Assembly: GCA_015956445.1 (NCBI GenBank)
Contig: WIUZ02000001.1
Span: 3,720,001-3,784,000, forward strand
Origin: Thelephora terrestris
Lineage: Eukaryota; Basidiomycota; Agaricomycetes; Thelephorales; Thelephoraceae
Direction: 5' to 3'
Length of the DNA stretch: 64,000 nt
Shown in pieces: positions 1 through 12,588 of this stretch; positions within the stretch are counted from its first letter, which is position 1, and each line of letters starts with the position of its first letter. Under the pieces are notes generated by a model, which saw only the letters and a program-made list of their open reading frames with translations, had not been told where the DNA came from and did no database searches. The position numbers and the translations under genes were made by a program.

Positions 1-2540
1 GGCATTTTGTGTTGATGGTGCAGAATATGACCCCAAAGTCCACTCTGTCCTTAGTGCTGTGGTCCTTGCCGCCAACCCCCTTTCCCCATTTGCTATTGCT
101 ATGCTCCTTGGATTTGATCTTGAGGATGTAACCCCCCTCTTGTTGTCAGTCCACTCACTCCTTGTCCTTCATGAGGACATCAATAAACCTGTTCAACCCT
201 TCCATAAATCCTTTCCTGACTTCATCACCGATCCCACCCGGTGTACCAGTCAGAGGTTTTATATCTCTCCCTCTCACCACCTGGAGCTGTTGGTCTGTTG
301 CTTAAACCTTATGGACAATACCCTGGAGAAGAATATGTGCCAACTCCCAGAGGCTGCTGTCAACTCTCAGGTACTTGACTTACAGGAGAGGGCAGACAAC
401 AACATCAGCCAGGCTTTACAATATGCATGCAGGTCATGGCACAAGCACCTTGTCAATGAGCCCACAGATGAAATCACTTCTGCTCTCTGTTCCTTCCTGA
501 AGGAGAAGTTCTTGCTCTGGTTGGAAGTGCTTAGTGTCCTTGGTGCTGTGAGGAATGCAGTTGATGCATTGAAAGTTGTTGCAGAGTGGTCACAGGTAAG
601 CTAAATTTATGTGTATAGTACATTACAAACATTTGCTGACTTGGACTAGGAGACATCACTTCTTGACCTCACCAATGACTGTTTTAGATTTGTCATGGGG
701 TTTTTTGAGGTTATCAGCACATCTGCTCCCCACATCTACCACTCTGCCCTGTTTCTATGCCCCAAGGAATCCATTGTGCAAGAATACTATGGATCACAAG
801 TTGACCAGCTGGCAACAGTCATTCATGGAGTTCCAGCTGTACCAGATACCAGCATTGCAAATGCAAAGTTTCCAGAGAAGATTTGTGCCACTGGATGGTC
901 ACCTCGTGGCAAGTTCTTTGCAGTTGCTTGGCAATGGTCCCCTAAAATAGTGATTCTGGATGCAGTGACCCTCAAACAACTCTACAATGTGTATCCCCAG
1001 ATTGGGGTACGTCATTGGGTTATGATTATCTTTTCCTCAGATGGCTATTTGTTAGCAGGTTATTCTTATTCTCCTGACTGCATTGCCACTTGGGACCTTC
1101 AGACTGGAGGTGTAATTGGTGACATCAGTCTGGAAGGAGTTGGTTATTGCAACTCAATGTCATTTTCTGAGTGTGGAACAATGCTTGGGGGCCTATTTGG
1201 TGTAGAAACCATCATGATCTACAATATTCTCTCCAATACATGCATATCCTCCCATCCTGTTCAAGGACCTGCTGTTGATACCATTTGGACCTGTGGTGAA
1301 TATCTTCAATTTGCCACTGTTGACTCAGGGTCTATTATTATATGGCAAGTCAGCTTCACCTCAGGTCATCCACCAACAAAGGTTGGCTCTTTGTCCACTC
1401 CAGACCGATTCTGCAAAAGACTTGCCATTCCCCCTACCCTCTCATGGCTTGCATTCAATGACAAGGGCAGAGTGATAGTATGGGATGCTCAACACCACAA
1501 GGTTCTCTTAGATTTTGTAGATGCTGGGAACCCTGTAACTATGTCCTTCTCCACTGATGGACAGTTCTTCATCTGTGGAACCAAGGATGAAGAATCCTAC
1601 CTCTGGAAGAAATCTCACCACAGTTATCTTCCTCATCAAAAGCTTGTTTCCCGTTTTCGCTGGAGCAAACCACTTGTTTCCCCAAATGGGGAATCAGTCA
1701 TCTTGTCAAATACTAGTGAAGCCATTATTCAGCTATGGCACATACCCAATGCTTCCACCTCCTTCTCTTGTGTTTCTGCACAAGTTTCCCCTCACCATCA
1801 AGGTTTCCTTGTAGAATTTTCTACTGATGAATCACTCATTGCGGTTGTAAAGAGGGGAAGCCGTACAGTCAGAATCTTTGCCATGGAGTCTGGTGCTCCT
1901 TTGTTGATCATTGATGCAGATACAGAAATTTGGGGTCTGAAGATCACAAAGGATAAAATCATTGCCATTGATGATGGAAAGATTGTCACTTGGAAATTAT
2001 CTGGAAGGGATAGTGACCTCCATGCTGATAGGATTCAGGCAGTTGCCTTCCAACATGCAGCAGATGCCGAGATGCGATCCACATCTGTAGCACCCAACCT
2101 CAACTATCTTGCCATTGGAAATCTTATGGGAGGGGCAGAAGGTCTGTGTTTATAACATGCATAATGGGGAAAAGCTTGCAGTTGCAAGATCAGAAGGGTG
2201 GATGCCAGGATTTACTCCAGATAGCTGTGTGGTCTGGACCTTTGATGGTACCAGTCGAGTGCACCAGTGGACAATTGTTGAAGAAGGTGGATCCAATGGC
2301 ATCAAGCTACAGCCAGTCAAAAAGGCTATAAAACCACAGGATGGTTTCCCCAGGCACTCTTCCTATGGCTATCAACTCACAGATGATGGAAGAATACTTG
2401 CCTCCAGTGGAAAGCAGCTGTTATGGCTACCCCATCATTGGCGACCGAATTCCCAACACCAAGAGAGTTGGTTTAGAAATATTCTGGTGGTATGGAGTGA
2501 TAAATCGGCAGATCCCATCATCTTGAAGCTGAAAGTATAA
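1..2540 (+). CDS. NACHT/WD40-type NLR protein, 3' part, with a frameshift
   Basis: This is the C-terminal part of a basidiomycete NLR-like protein; the NACHT domain would lie left of the window. The first segment (to 595) has the helical region that follows NACHT in these proteins, including a motif of the type 'FHKSFPDF'. A GT-AG intron at 596-649 joins it in phase to an exon from 650, which begins 'ETSLLDLTNDC' and then runs into degenerate WD40-like blades ('GWSPRGKFFAVAW', 'WDLQTGGV', 'VIVWDAQHHK'). The frame closes at 2153-2155, but WD40-like sequence continues in another frame from about 2130 to a stop at 2538-2540, so there is a frameshift inside the G-rich run near 2126-2136. No splice pair resolves it. 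Base composition is visibly more AT-rich than the genes to the right. NLRs of this class are proposed nonself sensors; no partner is visible here. Family assignment is firm, functionality is not. Confidence 0.72.
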
Positions 2541-3615
2541 ATTTGAGAGTCTCTGTCCCCCCTATGCCTTTATCTCCATTTTCCTTCTATTGTGTACAAT
2601 AGTCTTAACCATCAGAAAAGGTGGCACCAGATTATCGAAGTTATGTGAGGTTATTTGAAGTTATTTGATGTTATTCCTTACCTAACTTTTTGACCTACAT
2701 CAAACAATCACGAAATAACCGATGAAAAGGTGAATAAGGTGAAATAATCGACAAATAATGTCGTTGCCACCTATTCTGATGACTGACCTGTCCCCTTCCT
2801 CTACTTCCTCAATTTCTCCAGTCTCCTTGCTCTTTGTACTAAAGATAACAACCTTGATATGCTTGTGAATGTAAGATACATTTTTCTCCTGTGGTGGACA
2901 TGCAGGCTCTGTATATGTACTTTGATTTATGTATGCTCTCTTCACACATGTGGCAGAACGATGGTCAAGAATGTGAATAAGTGGTAACACTGTACTCTTT
3001 CATCTAACCTGGCAGCTAATGTTATCCTTCACACCCTCACTAAATTGTGGCAATGACTTCCAAACAACAAGTTGTGGTGGCACATGCAATGAATGAGCAG
3101 AGCTATATATTAGAGACGTAACTTCCCGCATATGAATTATACATGGTAAAATCATAACCAGAAACAAACCAGGAATGTGGGTCAACAAAGATGAAAAAAG
3201 TCAGACACAATGCAACAAGTCTTGCTGCCCCTTGCCCACACAATTGCAACCGCCAAGATTATTTTCCTTTTTTTGGGGGGAGAGGAGGTCATGATCTATC
3301 CACATACACGAGGATTCTTGAGAGACGTTCAAACAGTTGTGAAGCTTGCCCATTCACGCAGCTTGACTTTGGGACACGCTCCTCCCTGTGCCTGGTGCGA
3401 TTGTTGGATTTCCACTAATAGGTACAAGACCAAAGACAAGACAAATGCAAATATCATTGAAACAGCAGCCATTAGATTAAGCAGTGTAGAGTCGCACAAA
3501 AAACGTTCATGTTCAGAATGGCAGGGCAAGGGATTCTCGAACCCGTGGTGGCCGCGGAGGGGATACGCGTTTGGAACGAGGGAGAGACGCCTGTGACATC
3601 AGAAGGAAGGAAACG
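2541..3615. other. gene-free stretch with short inverted ATT-rich repeats
   Basis: I see no coding region here. Around 2635-2755 there is a run of GTTATTTGA-like units followed by their inverted form (AAATAACC, AAATAATCG), which could fold weakly. The ORFs in this stretch are short and have no family features. It separates the AT-rich NLR gene from the normal-composition gene on its right. Confidence 0.4.
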
Positions 3616-5748
3616 TCAGTCAGCGGAACTAGATCGCATGATGGCTTGACTCACAACAGAGGGGGGCCGTGTGGGCGTCGAGAACTGAGGCGGCATCCGA
3701 ACGTTGTTGATAGAGATTATTTCCGATGTTTGGCTGTAATTGCTCGCACTGCTGTGCACCGATGAAATACTCCCCACAGTACCGCGAATTCCTGAGCCAG
3801 TGTGCCCGTGACCTTTCAAGGCGTGCTCTGGTATAGAACCCTGATAAGTGCTGTCGGTGGATACAACGCTGCTTGTCAGCTGCGCTCTCTTCTGCAGTGT
3901 CTCCCAGTATGAGTCGTATGCACATTCATTTGCAGTAACGGAAGAAACGTTTGATCCGTTTCTGGAGTGGCCTGGCTTCCACTCGGTAAACGGCTCTCGA
4001 GGTGGGTATCGGGCGTATGGAGGGGAGTCTGCGAAAGGATTATCATCCTCTTCGGGAATGATCTTGCCCACAGGCTGAATCGGCAACTCCGGGGACTTTT
4101 CTCCAGGCTCCATCATCCGTCCCTTCTCGTCCGGTCTGTTGGCCTTTTCGAGATCGATGTATGACGGAGGGTCCAGGGTCTTGCGTTTCCACATGAATAG
4201 TGCGAAGAAAATGAGACCAATCCCTACGATAGCCCCGGAGAGAATGGCGCTGGAAACAACCCATTTGTCCGTTACCACTTTGAATCCACTGCTATTTGAT
4301 GCCGCCCGCAGACCGGTGTTCGATTGGGAGCTAAAGAGTATGAGCACCTCGAGGATAGCTCCGTGACCGCAAGGACTTACTTATCGAAGTTGGCCGTGGG
4401 CAAGAGGACGGGCGAAGTGGTTGAAGACGAGGGCATTGAAGAGGTGGGTAGAGTAGACAATGTTGATGTGGGGAGAGGCGTCGGCATCGAGAACACAGTG
4501 CTGCTTATCACGGAGGTGTAACTTAACCCGGTAGACGCCGGAGGCTGGAGGGTCGAAGATGTGCCGGTGTTCGGTGGACCAGGGGGTAAGAGGACTGGCC
4601 CATCAGACGAACTGCCCGAGAGCACCCTGATGCAATCAACGTTGAAAACTTGAGGGTATCCCAGCGAAGATGGATTAGCAATGATCGTCAGCTCGTGTCG
4701 CCCAGGACTAAGGCCATTTGACAAATACTAGAAAACGTGTCATAAGCTCGGATTTAAGATATCCCGTCACATCCACTGACCAATATCGTCTGGAACATTT
4801 TGTCAGCACTAGATCGTGTTGTCAACTAGAACTGCATTTACTTACCTTATCATGATTGAGTCGGACAGATCCGTCACTCCCCCCGTTCAGGGTCTCAGAT
4901 CGACCATCCAACGTGACCACATAATATCCCATCTCCATTCCCGAAGTACCGTAGATCGCAATAGCGTCGCCTTCGAACGAGAAGCTCATCTGGGCGTCTG
5001 GCTGTTCCGTGTAGCTACACAGGCATTAGTTGAAGTAGGCGCTCGGACTGCGCACCGCGGACGTACTGGACAGTGGTGTTGTAGAAATTGGGCCCTCCTA
5101 TGGCGGAAATCCATCCAGATCCCCACTGAATCTCATCGACGGCGTCGTCAAAAGTTGCAGTAGAGAGGAGCGAACTAAAGGATCCTGTTCAGTAAGTGAT
5201 GTAGTGACGAAGGGATGGTTTCGTACCCTCCATTTGTGACCACGCTTTCCACTTCTACACGAGCAAGATCCAGAAAATCCCCGGTCACCCCAGAGTTGAC
5301 AAGAGTAACGGTATGAGGCCCCATTTCGAGCCCGGTGATGGATTCAAGGAGAAGTTGTGAATCCGGTTGTGAGCTCTGGTCTACCAGGTCTGAGAGGCTC
5401 TGGCCATCAACGTAAACTTTGTAGGAACCTGGGGCAGGGGGGGTGGCGGAGAAGACGCGGACCCCAGTTCCAATGAAGTCAAGCTCAACCGTTGCATTTT
5501 GGACATCAGTGGCATGATACGACTTGGATTGATAATTAGCACGGTTTATTCGGCCACAAGGGGGTCTGGGTGTGACGCACCAGCGACAGAGGATCGTTAA
5601 TTTCCAAAGGAGTGTCGATCCAAGCACCAGGCGGGGAATAAACAAAAAGAGGACTACTGTCCTGAACTGGATCACCCATAAACATAGTTCCTCGCCCAAA
5701 TTCCATCTTCATGTTCAGCGGCTCACCATAAACATTATAAAGGGCCAT
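3616..5748 (-). CDS. single-pass surface protein with two galactose-binding-like repeats
   Basis: Seven exons: complement of 3616-4330, 4381-4727, 4781-4789, 4846-5014, 5067-5174, 5227-5522 and 5581-5748, giving about 603 aa. Each luminal half resembles the beta-sandwich module common in basidiomycete membrane proteins ('YSPPGAW', 'IGTGVRVFSATPPAPGSYKVYVDG', 'MGPHTVTLVN' and again 'EGDAIAIYGTSG', 'GRHELTII'). A Ser/Thr/Pro-rich stalk follows, then one hydrophobic segment ('SSAILSGAIVGIGLIFFALFMW') with a basic stop-transfer end, then a disordered cytoplasmic tail. It is probably a plasma-membrane or wall sensor or adhesin; no enzyme motif is seen. The start is uncertain: 5748 is the first ATG, but the frame stays open to 5814 and encodes a hydrophobic stretch that would make a good signal peptide, so a further upstream exon is likely. 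It contains a 9-nt microexon. Confidence 0.75.
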
Positions 5749-6118
5749 CAAGGCGGACGGAATCAAAAACAGCCAATTAGAAGAAAGGAAATAAGAGAAA
5801 GCTCTCTGCCAGCTCTACCAGAGAGACGAGAGGGGAATGAGAGGGACAGGGGGTGGTGGAGGCTGAGGACGAAGAGCCAAGCGGACAGCCGCTGGTCACG
5901 CGCGTGTATCAGCTCATCGCATCGCCTCCTCGCACTTGAGACGCGACAGCGATCATCCCCATCAATGCCGCATCCGAAATCAACGCCGAAGCCCGGGAAA
6001 CCTCCCTCAAAGGAGGTCGTCCCACTCGGGCGCAGGGACGTTTTCAAGAATTCCGGCGCAGGGCGGCCAGAGACATTCAAAGAACGACCTACGACCACAA
6101 GAGCCTTGGTCTTGCGAA

Positions 6119-9100
6119 ATGGGAAATACGGCGCAATGGGATCAGGAGAAGTCATCTTGTTATCAAAGATTGGCGGGAGAGAAAAATTGGACCTACTCGC
6201 TGGTATGCGCCTACACAACTAGTGATATCAGGATATTCCCAGCCTTGACGCCCAACCTTCGTTGGTGAACAGAGGATTATACGGCGAAGGCGGCGAAAGC
6301 AGTGGCGACCCCTTTCAGATTGGAACAATGCGTCAAGATTGCAGAGTCTCAGCTAAATGGTACCCCATCCCTGTCTCCCAAACTTGCGTTCTCTGTTCAG
6401 AGTAAATTAATCGCCAGGTTTCAATAGTGTACTTGGACGGGATAAACACCTTGAAGGATTCCGGGCTTTTTGCTGACAAGATCCGTGATGAGGTTCGGGC
6501 TAGGAAGTCAGGTTCAGATCGCAACCCTAGCTTCGTCGCCTCTGTTGTGGGCTCGACGTAAGGCATTTTCTCATACCACATCCACGAATGGTCTCACGCC
6601 GAGTTAAAGGATTCACAATCTGTACATGCTCGCTTCCGCGTGGAGTCTTGTGTGGGAATGGCTGGTGAAGCTCGCTGAATACGGACTGGAAGATACCGCC
6701 GTCAGGGCCCGACTACGGAGAGACGAGACCTTCCGGTCCATCTATCTCGTTCTTTATCGCCTTGTACAAGTAATCGCTGACGCTGAACAGAAGAAATTCG
6801 CCGCGCTCGCGCCCTCTGCTGGTATGTAACTCGCATGACGTCATTACCAACCCATTCAAGGCTTACTGTATGCCTCTAGAACACTTCTCCCGCTACTTTA
6901 AACTAACGGAAGACGAAGCCGAGGATCCCGAATGGCTATTCGATTGGACCAGCCTTAAAACGATGCACAAATCATTCTTGGACTCGATCGTCGTCGAACT
7001 TTGTCTCCCGAATTCACAGTATTCAAAGCAGATCCTCCTGCAGTTGCTTGAAGAAGCTACGACTGAGTCTCCCAAAGAAACCAAGCGATTCCCGCAAGCT
7101 CTTTGGGACGCCGTGGGTGATTTTTCCGTAAGCACCTCCCCGGCTCTGCTCGCCGCCCACACGATCTGGCGATAACGGATATCGTGAACAGGTAACAGTG
7201 CAGATGCTCGCGATTGTGGAGGCGCCTCTTCTTGGACCAGAGGGAGAGGCACTGAAGAAACTACCCCATGGAATGCCTGACGAATACGAAACCTGGGTTG
7301 ATGCCCAGCTCTTCTCCGCCAAAGCATCTCAGCAGTATGCGAACTATAAGGACGTCATCTTCCCTCTTGAAAGAGCGAAGACCAAACAAACTTTGGACAC
7401 TATGTGGAGATACGTCAACCTTGTGAGAGATCGCCCCTCTGCGTGGATTGCTAACCAACTTCTTGCGTAGAACTACAAAGCTGTGTCCGGCCTCGATATC
7501 GACACTCTGTGGGATTTGAAAGCGCGGTTCAAGGAGCAAACACCGCAGTTCCATGGTTACTACATTCCCGGGGCAGATGAAGAATCCGAGAAGGTGGTTC
7601 CCGGCGCTTTCCCTGCCAGGTCCTCAAGACAGGTACCTGGACCAAACGTGCCACTCGATGACTCAGACGACGAACCACCTGAGCTCCAGTCGGTATCCCA
7701 GTCTTCAGAAGGCTCCCGCTCGGACAGCGAATGGGAGAGTGGCGACGAACATTGGGACGACGATGACTGGGACACGGAAGACGAGGAAGAGATAATCGAA
7801 CACTATCGTGAGATGATGAAAGTTGGAATGGAGCACCCTGATTTTCTGGATCCGAGGGTTCCCATTCCTGAATTCGATAAGTATGCGGAGGAGAGGAAGG
7901 ATAACCCATTCCTCAAACTCCTTGGGTCGTTGAGAGGTATTAGGCCACAACTAACTATGGATTCTGACGCACTCAATCGTCGGTCGTAGGTCGCATGTTT
8001 TCCTCAGGTGCAGCTTTAAGAACCACGGACAGGCCAGCGCCAAGGAAACAAACTACTGGTAGGGCACTCGTTGGGTCACTGAGCCACACACTTAAGTTCT
8101 AACTCATCGCGCTAACCAGCGCCAGGGCAACGTTCGACAAAAGCCACTGTCGAAGACGTGGAAGACGAAGGGGATGGGGACCGACCGACCGCTCCCAAGA
8201 AAAAGAAAAAAAAGAAACCAAAGAAGAAGAAACTTGCGACCGCTTCTGCCGAGAACGAAGGACAGGAAATCGACATCGAGTCGATATCCCCTCCAGGTCC
8301 GGAGACTGTCACTACGCCCCCACTTTCCCCGGCTTCCCCCACGCACGAGCCACGTCAGTCCCAAAGCAACGTAGCTTCGCCAAGCAAGAAGAAAAAGAAA
8401 AAACCTTCATCGGGCCACTCGAACCAAGAACCCAGAAACGGTTTGAATATCGACAATTCTCTAAATGCATCTACCTCTACCTTCGCCCCCCCACTTCCAG
8501 CCTATGCTTCAACAACCTCCCTTCCACTACCTGAACCCCAGCGAGCTCAGTCGGCTAGGTCCTATGTTCGCGCAGAGGGCCTGGCGGAGAAAGCGAAGGT
8601 CAAGTCTCGCCCCAATGAACCTACCTTGGAACCTATTAAGGAAAAGAAAGGATTCTGGTCCAAGTTCTCGAGGAAAGAGAAGAAAGAGGAGAAAACGGAA
8701 GAGGACGATGTCGTACCGAGAGAGAATTGGGCTGTAAGGATGAAGGAACAGACGAAAACGTATATGCGACAGATGATCGGAACCAAGGACGGTCTACAGC
8801 CCATGAAGTGGGAGGTTTTCTTGAAGGTAGGTCTTCCTCATGACCCTTGTTCTCGCCCATCCGGCTCACTGGATCCAGATCATGAGGGAGATGGGCTTCG
8901 AGATGGACCCTAGCACGGCAGGATCGAGCGTAAGGTTCGATCCGCCGAATCCAAAGGACAAGTCGATACATTTTCACAAACGTAAGTTGGGGTACTTTCT
9001 GATCACCGTTGGTGGTCTGACGCACGTCCCTATAGCGCACCCTGACCCCACCTTGTCGCCATATAAGGTCAGGGAATTCGGCAGGAGGTTGAGGAATACC

Positions 9101-9151
9101 TATGGGTGGATCGAGGATGATTTCACAACGCGGGCAGGTGGCAAAGTTTGA
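6119..9151 (+). CDS. ipa-like protein ending in a HicA-like domain
   Basis: Eleven exons join in phase: 6119-6202, 6275-6359, 6428-6557, 6610-6821, 6880-7127, 7192-7422, 7471-7936, 7990-8058, 8120-8826, 8879-8981 and 9036-9151, giving 816 aa. The N-terminal half is helical, the middle is acidic, and a lysine-rich tract (about 520-545) and other low-complexity sequence follow. The last ~70 residues (about 735-805) have the HicA pattern: a helix ending 'MREMGF', a 'GSS' turn, strands, 'FHKPHPDP', and a helix ending 'GRRLRNTYGW'. Fungal proteins with this layout are known as ipa or HicA-domain proteins. HicA is the RNase of bacterial HicAB, with a dsRNA-binding-like fold and a catalytic His in the G-S-x-H turn. 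Here the corresponding residue is Val, so RNA binding without cleavage is the more likely role (inference). The ATG at 6119 is the first in frame of exon 1. Function in fungi is unknown to me. Confidence 0.8.
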
Positions 9152-10737
9152 CCCCTGATTCTTTACAGCAAAACAACGCTTTCTTTATATGTGCGTAACG
9201 TGCCCGCGATTTTCTTCCGTATTCCTACTCGCAACGTGCGTTCAGTACAATTATACATACTTATCCCCCCTCTCCCACTCAGAAACATGTACCATTGCTT
9301 TTACATTTGGTGTATCTATCCCGATGTCATCCACCGTTCCAGCTCGTTTACATCCCTGCCAAACTGTGCATCGGAATCTCAACACTACAATCGCTTGACT
9401 TGATAACTATCCAACCTCAAAATTAGGCGGAAGGATGACCACCTCATCTCCTCGAATATCGGAACATGAAGACTCGGTTACGGAAGCACATCTACGACGG
9501 ATCCTGTTCACCACTGTGTTCGAGCGATGATCCAGTGCCTTGAGTCACGGATGTTCTTGCCAAATCATGCATCTGTTATCGCAATGCCATAGTACTGAAG
9601 ATCATCGATCAGCCATCATCATGATCTAGAATGAGGCAGTGAGAACGTAGTTCTCACCCACTTCGGTCCCACCAGGCGTGATACTATCGAAGGACAATGC
9701 TTGGTTGGCGCGACGCTTACGGAGCATACTTTTCGCCAGCTGGGTGACTGTACACGCTCGAGCCCAGACGGATGTCTGGCGGTCTCCTAGAAGCACCGTC
9801 GGGACCCCGCCCGAACATTTGAAATATTATCGTTAAGCTGCATCCCTTGAACACGGCGCCTTCGCAGGACTACGCCGACAGCTGGTGGGGGTCTGGCGAA
9901 TCACGCTCCCTGAATCTCCTTGAACCCCAGATGCGTAGCACGCCGTCTACCTTATTTTCTGGCTCGGCCGTCATCGCAGAGATCCTACAAAAAATGCACA
10001 AGCGTGGTCGTGCCTTTGTTCAGCTTCGGGGGCGAGCCCGGTTACTGTCCCTGGTAGACCTCAATGGTACCAACCGCAAGCACATCACGGTCAATCTCCA
10101 TAACGGAGAAACTCTTCTCTCACAAGTGCTCTATAGGCTTTGCGGACAGTCCTACGGTCACCCACCACGCTGTGTATACATGGGCCAAGACGGCCGCCTT
10201 ACAATCGATTACCCGAAACCGGCGGCCGACTGGGTAAACTAGCAACCGTTGACCAGGGGGCGTGGCAAACATATGATGGTCTCGCCCACAGTTGACGTCG
10301 GCTATCGCTCATCGGCCAACAGCTTTCTTGCTGGATGTTATGGCGAATGCTATTGAAGAGTGCTCATACATCATCGGAAACAAAACTTGGCTGGGAGCCC
10401 TTCTACGACGGATATGTAGACTTGCAGTCCAGCGGGCAGTCACCTACACAGTTCGATGTATGTACATATTATTCGCTGCACATGAGGATGCAAATCCGTC
10501 AGAGGAGGCAAGGAGAACGACGACATTGCATAATAGTGAACGAAACGAAGTCCATGTGTACCGGAAGCGTCTTTGCGAAAAGCAAAAAGAAAGTTCAACA
10601 AAATGGTTTGTAAGGTACTCAGTGGAATAATCCGTTGAAATGAGAATGAAATCTGGAACTATGGGGGTATTTCGAGGACGCATGAGGGTAAATGCCTCGG
10701 GCCGCGACCAGAATCAACAGGTTCGGGCAGTGCGCGC
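9152..10737. other. intergenic stretch, nothing recognised
   Basis: This lies between the convergent ends of the HicA-like gene and the chitin deacetylase. The longest open frame (9847-10242) lacks an early ATG, splice extension and family features, so I do not call it. No repeats or RNA genes were recognised. Confidence 0.45.
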
Positions 10738-12242
10738 TCAGAATACAACCGCTAAGCCAGACATCAGGCTGAGGAGACCAAATGTGACGAAGTCCGGGAT
10801 AGATTGGGCAGGGAAAGCGCCCGACTGATTGCTCCCACCGTTTGTCGCCCCGGTAGCAGACGGGCTCTTGCTGTTACCAGAACCACCAGAAGAGATCGTG
10901 CCTAACAGTTTGTGAGCTTTCGTTTCAAGCGTGGTCTACAAAGAAGTATACTCACTTGACGGGTGTATGGTGGCAGGTGGGGGGTTAGTTGAGTTGTCAT
11001 TTGTCTCGATGGTTCAAGCAGGTGATGACAGGCTGAAGGGTCAACTTCGGAGTACGGGCAAGAGCATCTGGAAGGATGTATCCAGTGGCGATCTCGACGG
11101 ACTGTTGGAAGAGATCGTGCTCGAGGACAATGAAACCGGTGTTGAGCACAGAGGCGTTGCCCATGATGTATTCCCAGTTCTGCAGGACCTGAGCGGATGT
11201 GATTGCCCCTGAGGAGATGTAGAAATCTTCAAGGGCAGGTTAGATTGGAGAAAAACAGATCTGAACTAGTGATCGAACCTCCAGTGTCAAGGGTTGCGGT
11301 AGCGCTGATGCGAGTCCACATGATGGGCGTCAAGCCCATTGCCAAGGAGATGGCTCGAACCCGATCATCAATGTCACCAAAAGGAGGTCGCATTGTGTTC
11401 GGAGTGACACCCAAGACATCCTTGATGATTTTCTTGCACCATCCAAGCTCGGCAATGATTTGTTCGTTGGTGAGAGTAGTTAAAGGCGCAGAGTGACTCC
11501 AGGTGTGGACGGAGATGTGGTGCTGGCCAATGTACTCGGCTTGAAGGATGGCAGGGAAAGAAACGGCACGGGAACCAATGACAAAGAACGTGGACTTGAG
11601 CTCGTTCTGGTCGAGGTAGCTCAAGAGGTTAGGAGTGTAAAAGGCAGGTCCGTCATCGTAAGTGAGACCCCATGTGTTCTTGGTGGGACAATCCGAGACG
11701 TCAGTCTCACGAACACATCCTCCACAAGTCCACCAACAGCGAGTGGTGTCTGCGGCAGCTTGTGTGTTATTTGGGCATCCTCCAGGTTGCGTGACGCTAA
11801 TAGATGGAATTTGAATTCCAGTGGATTGAACGTCAAGGATCCATTGCTGAACCTCTGGGGAGTCGGTGGGAGGTACGACATCAAGCTTGGGGTATTGAGA
11901 GGGAATGATGGACGAGACTTGGGTTCCCTCGTCAGAAAAGAGACACTAGTGCTCAGAATTTGGATACTCACGCGCAGGCAACGGGGGAGCGTTGGGAAGG
12001 AACGTCGGAACAGTACCCGAAGCAGGGGTTCCTTGCAAGGTCGGAGTAGGAGAAGAAGACTCAGTAGAACCTATTTGAGAGAGAGGGACTGCCGTGGGGT
12101 TCATCGTGAGGAGCGAGACCGAAGGTGTGGGAAGGCCTGGAGATGAGGCGGAGGACACAACTGGTGAGGAGGACTGGGCATTGGCCAAGCGTAAGGACAA
12201 AAGAATGGTAAGGATTGTGAGCTGGAAAACAGAGGCGGTCAT
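10738..12242 (-). CDS. chitin deacetylase (CE4, NodB domain) with disrupted C-terminus
   Basis: Secreted polysaccharide deacetylase that would convert wall chitin to chitosan. Exons 12242-11972, 11917-11279 and 11226-10997 join in phase (379 aa). The protein starts with a signal peptide ending near 'LRLANAQ', then a Ser/Thr/Pro segment, a Cys-rich stretch ('CWWTCGGC') and the CE4 motifs: TYDDGP (metal/base Asp pair near 178-179), HTWSH (near 228-232) and RPPFGDIDDR. The frame stops with TGA at 10999-10997, yet sequence just downstream in the +1 frame still encodes a typical tail: 'ETNDNSTNPPP', an intron at 10955-10902, a Ser/Gly-rich linker and a hydrophobic GPI-signal-like end stopping at 10738. 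A short deletion or frameshift near 11000-11012 therefore separates the catalytic domain from its anchor. Either this allele makes a soluble enzyme or the assembly has an error. It is divergent from the TBC gene with 346 bp between ATGs. Confidence 0.87.
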
Positions 12243-12588
12243 TTTGGCAGACGCGACAGCGGCGTCGCGGAAAAAGGCAAAGTGAGAAAGAGGAGGGGTT
12301 GAAAAAGCAGGGGGAGGTAAGGCGTCCCAATTTATGTAGAAATGCCGCTCATCCCGCTGCCGAACTTCGGCCGGCAGATCCATTTATAGCTTGTGCCTTG
12401 CTCCCGAGATCCCTTCCGAAAATTCTAGTGTTCCTGCCGGGTAAACGAGGTTTCATATACTTACACCACCGCACCCTCCACGGCTGAAAGAGGCTGCGAA
12501 GGTCAGAGGTAACATCCGAAAAGAGGAAAGCGCGAGGTGGGAGTTTCGGATGTGGTAACCTCGTGTTGGACTCAATACCATCTGCCGA

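Noticed and set aside
3525-3560. tRNA-like T-arm on the minus strand
   Set aside because: The nucleotide after the 7-base loop is not C, and no matching acceptor, D-arm or A box is present.
9847-10242. 131-codon open frame on the plus strand
   Set aside because: It starts from TTG, has its first ATG well inside, shows no family pattern and cannot be extended by splicing.
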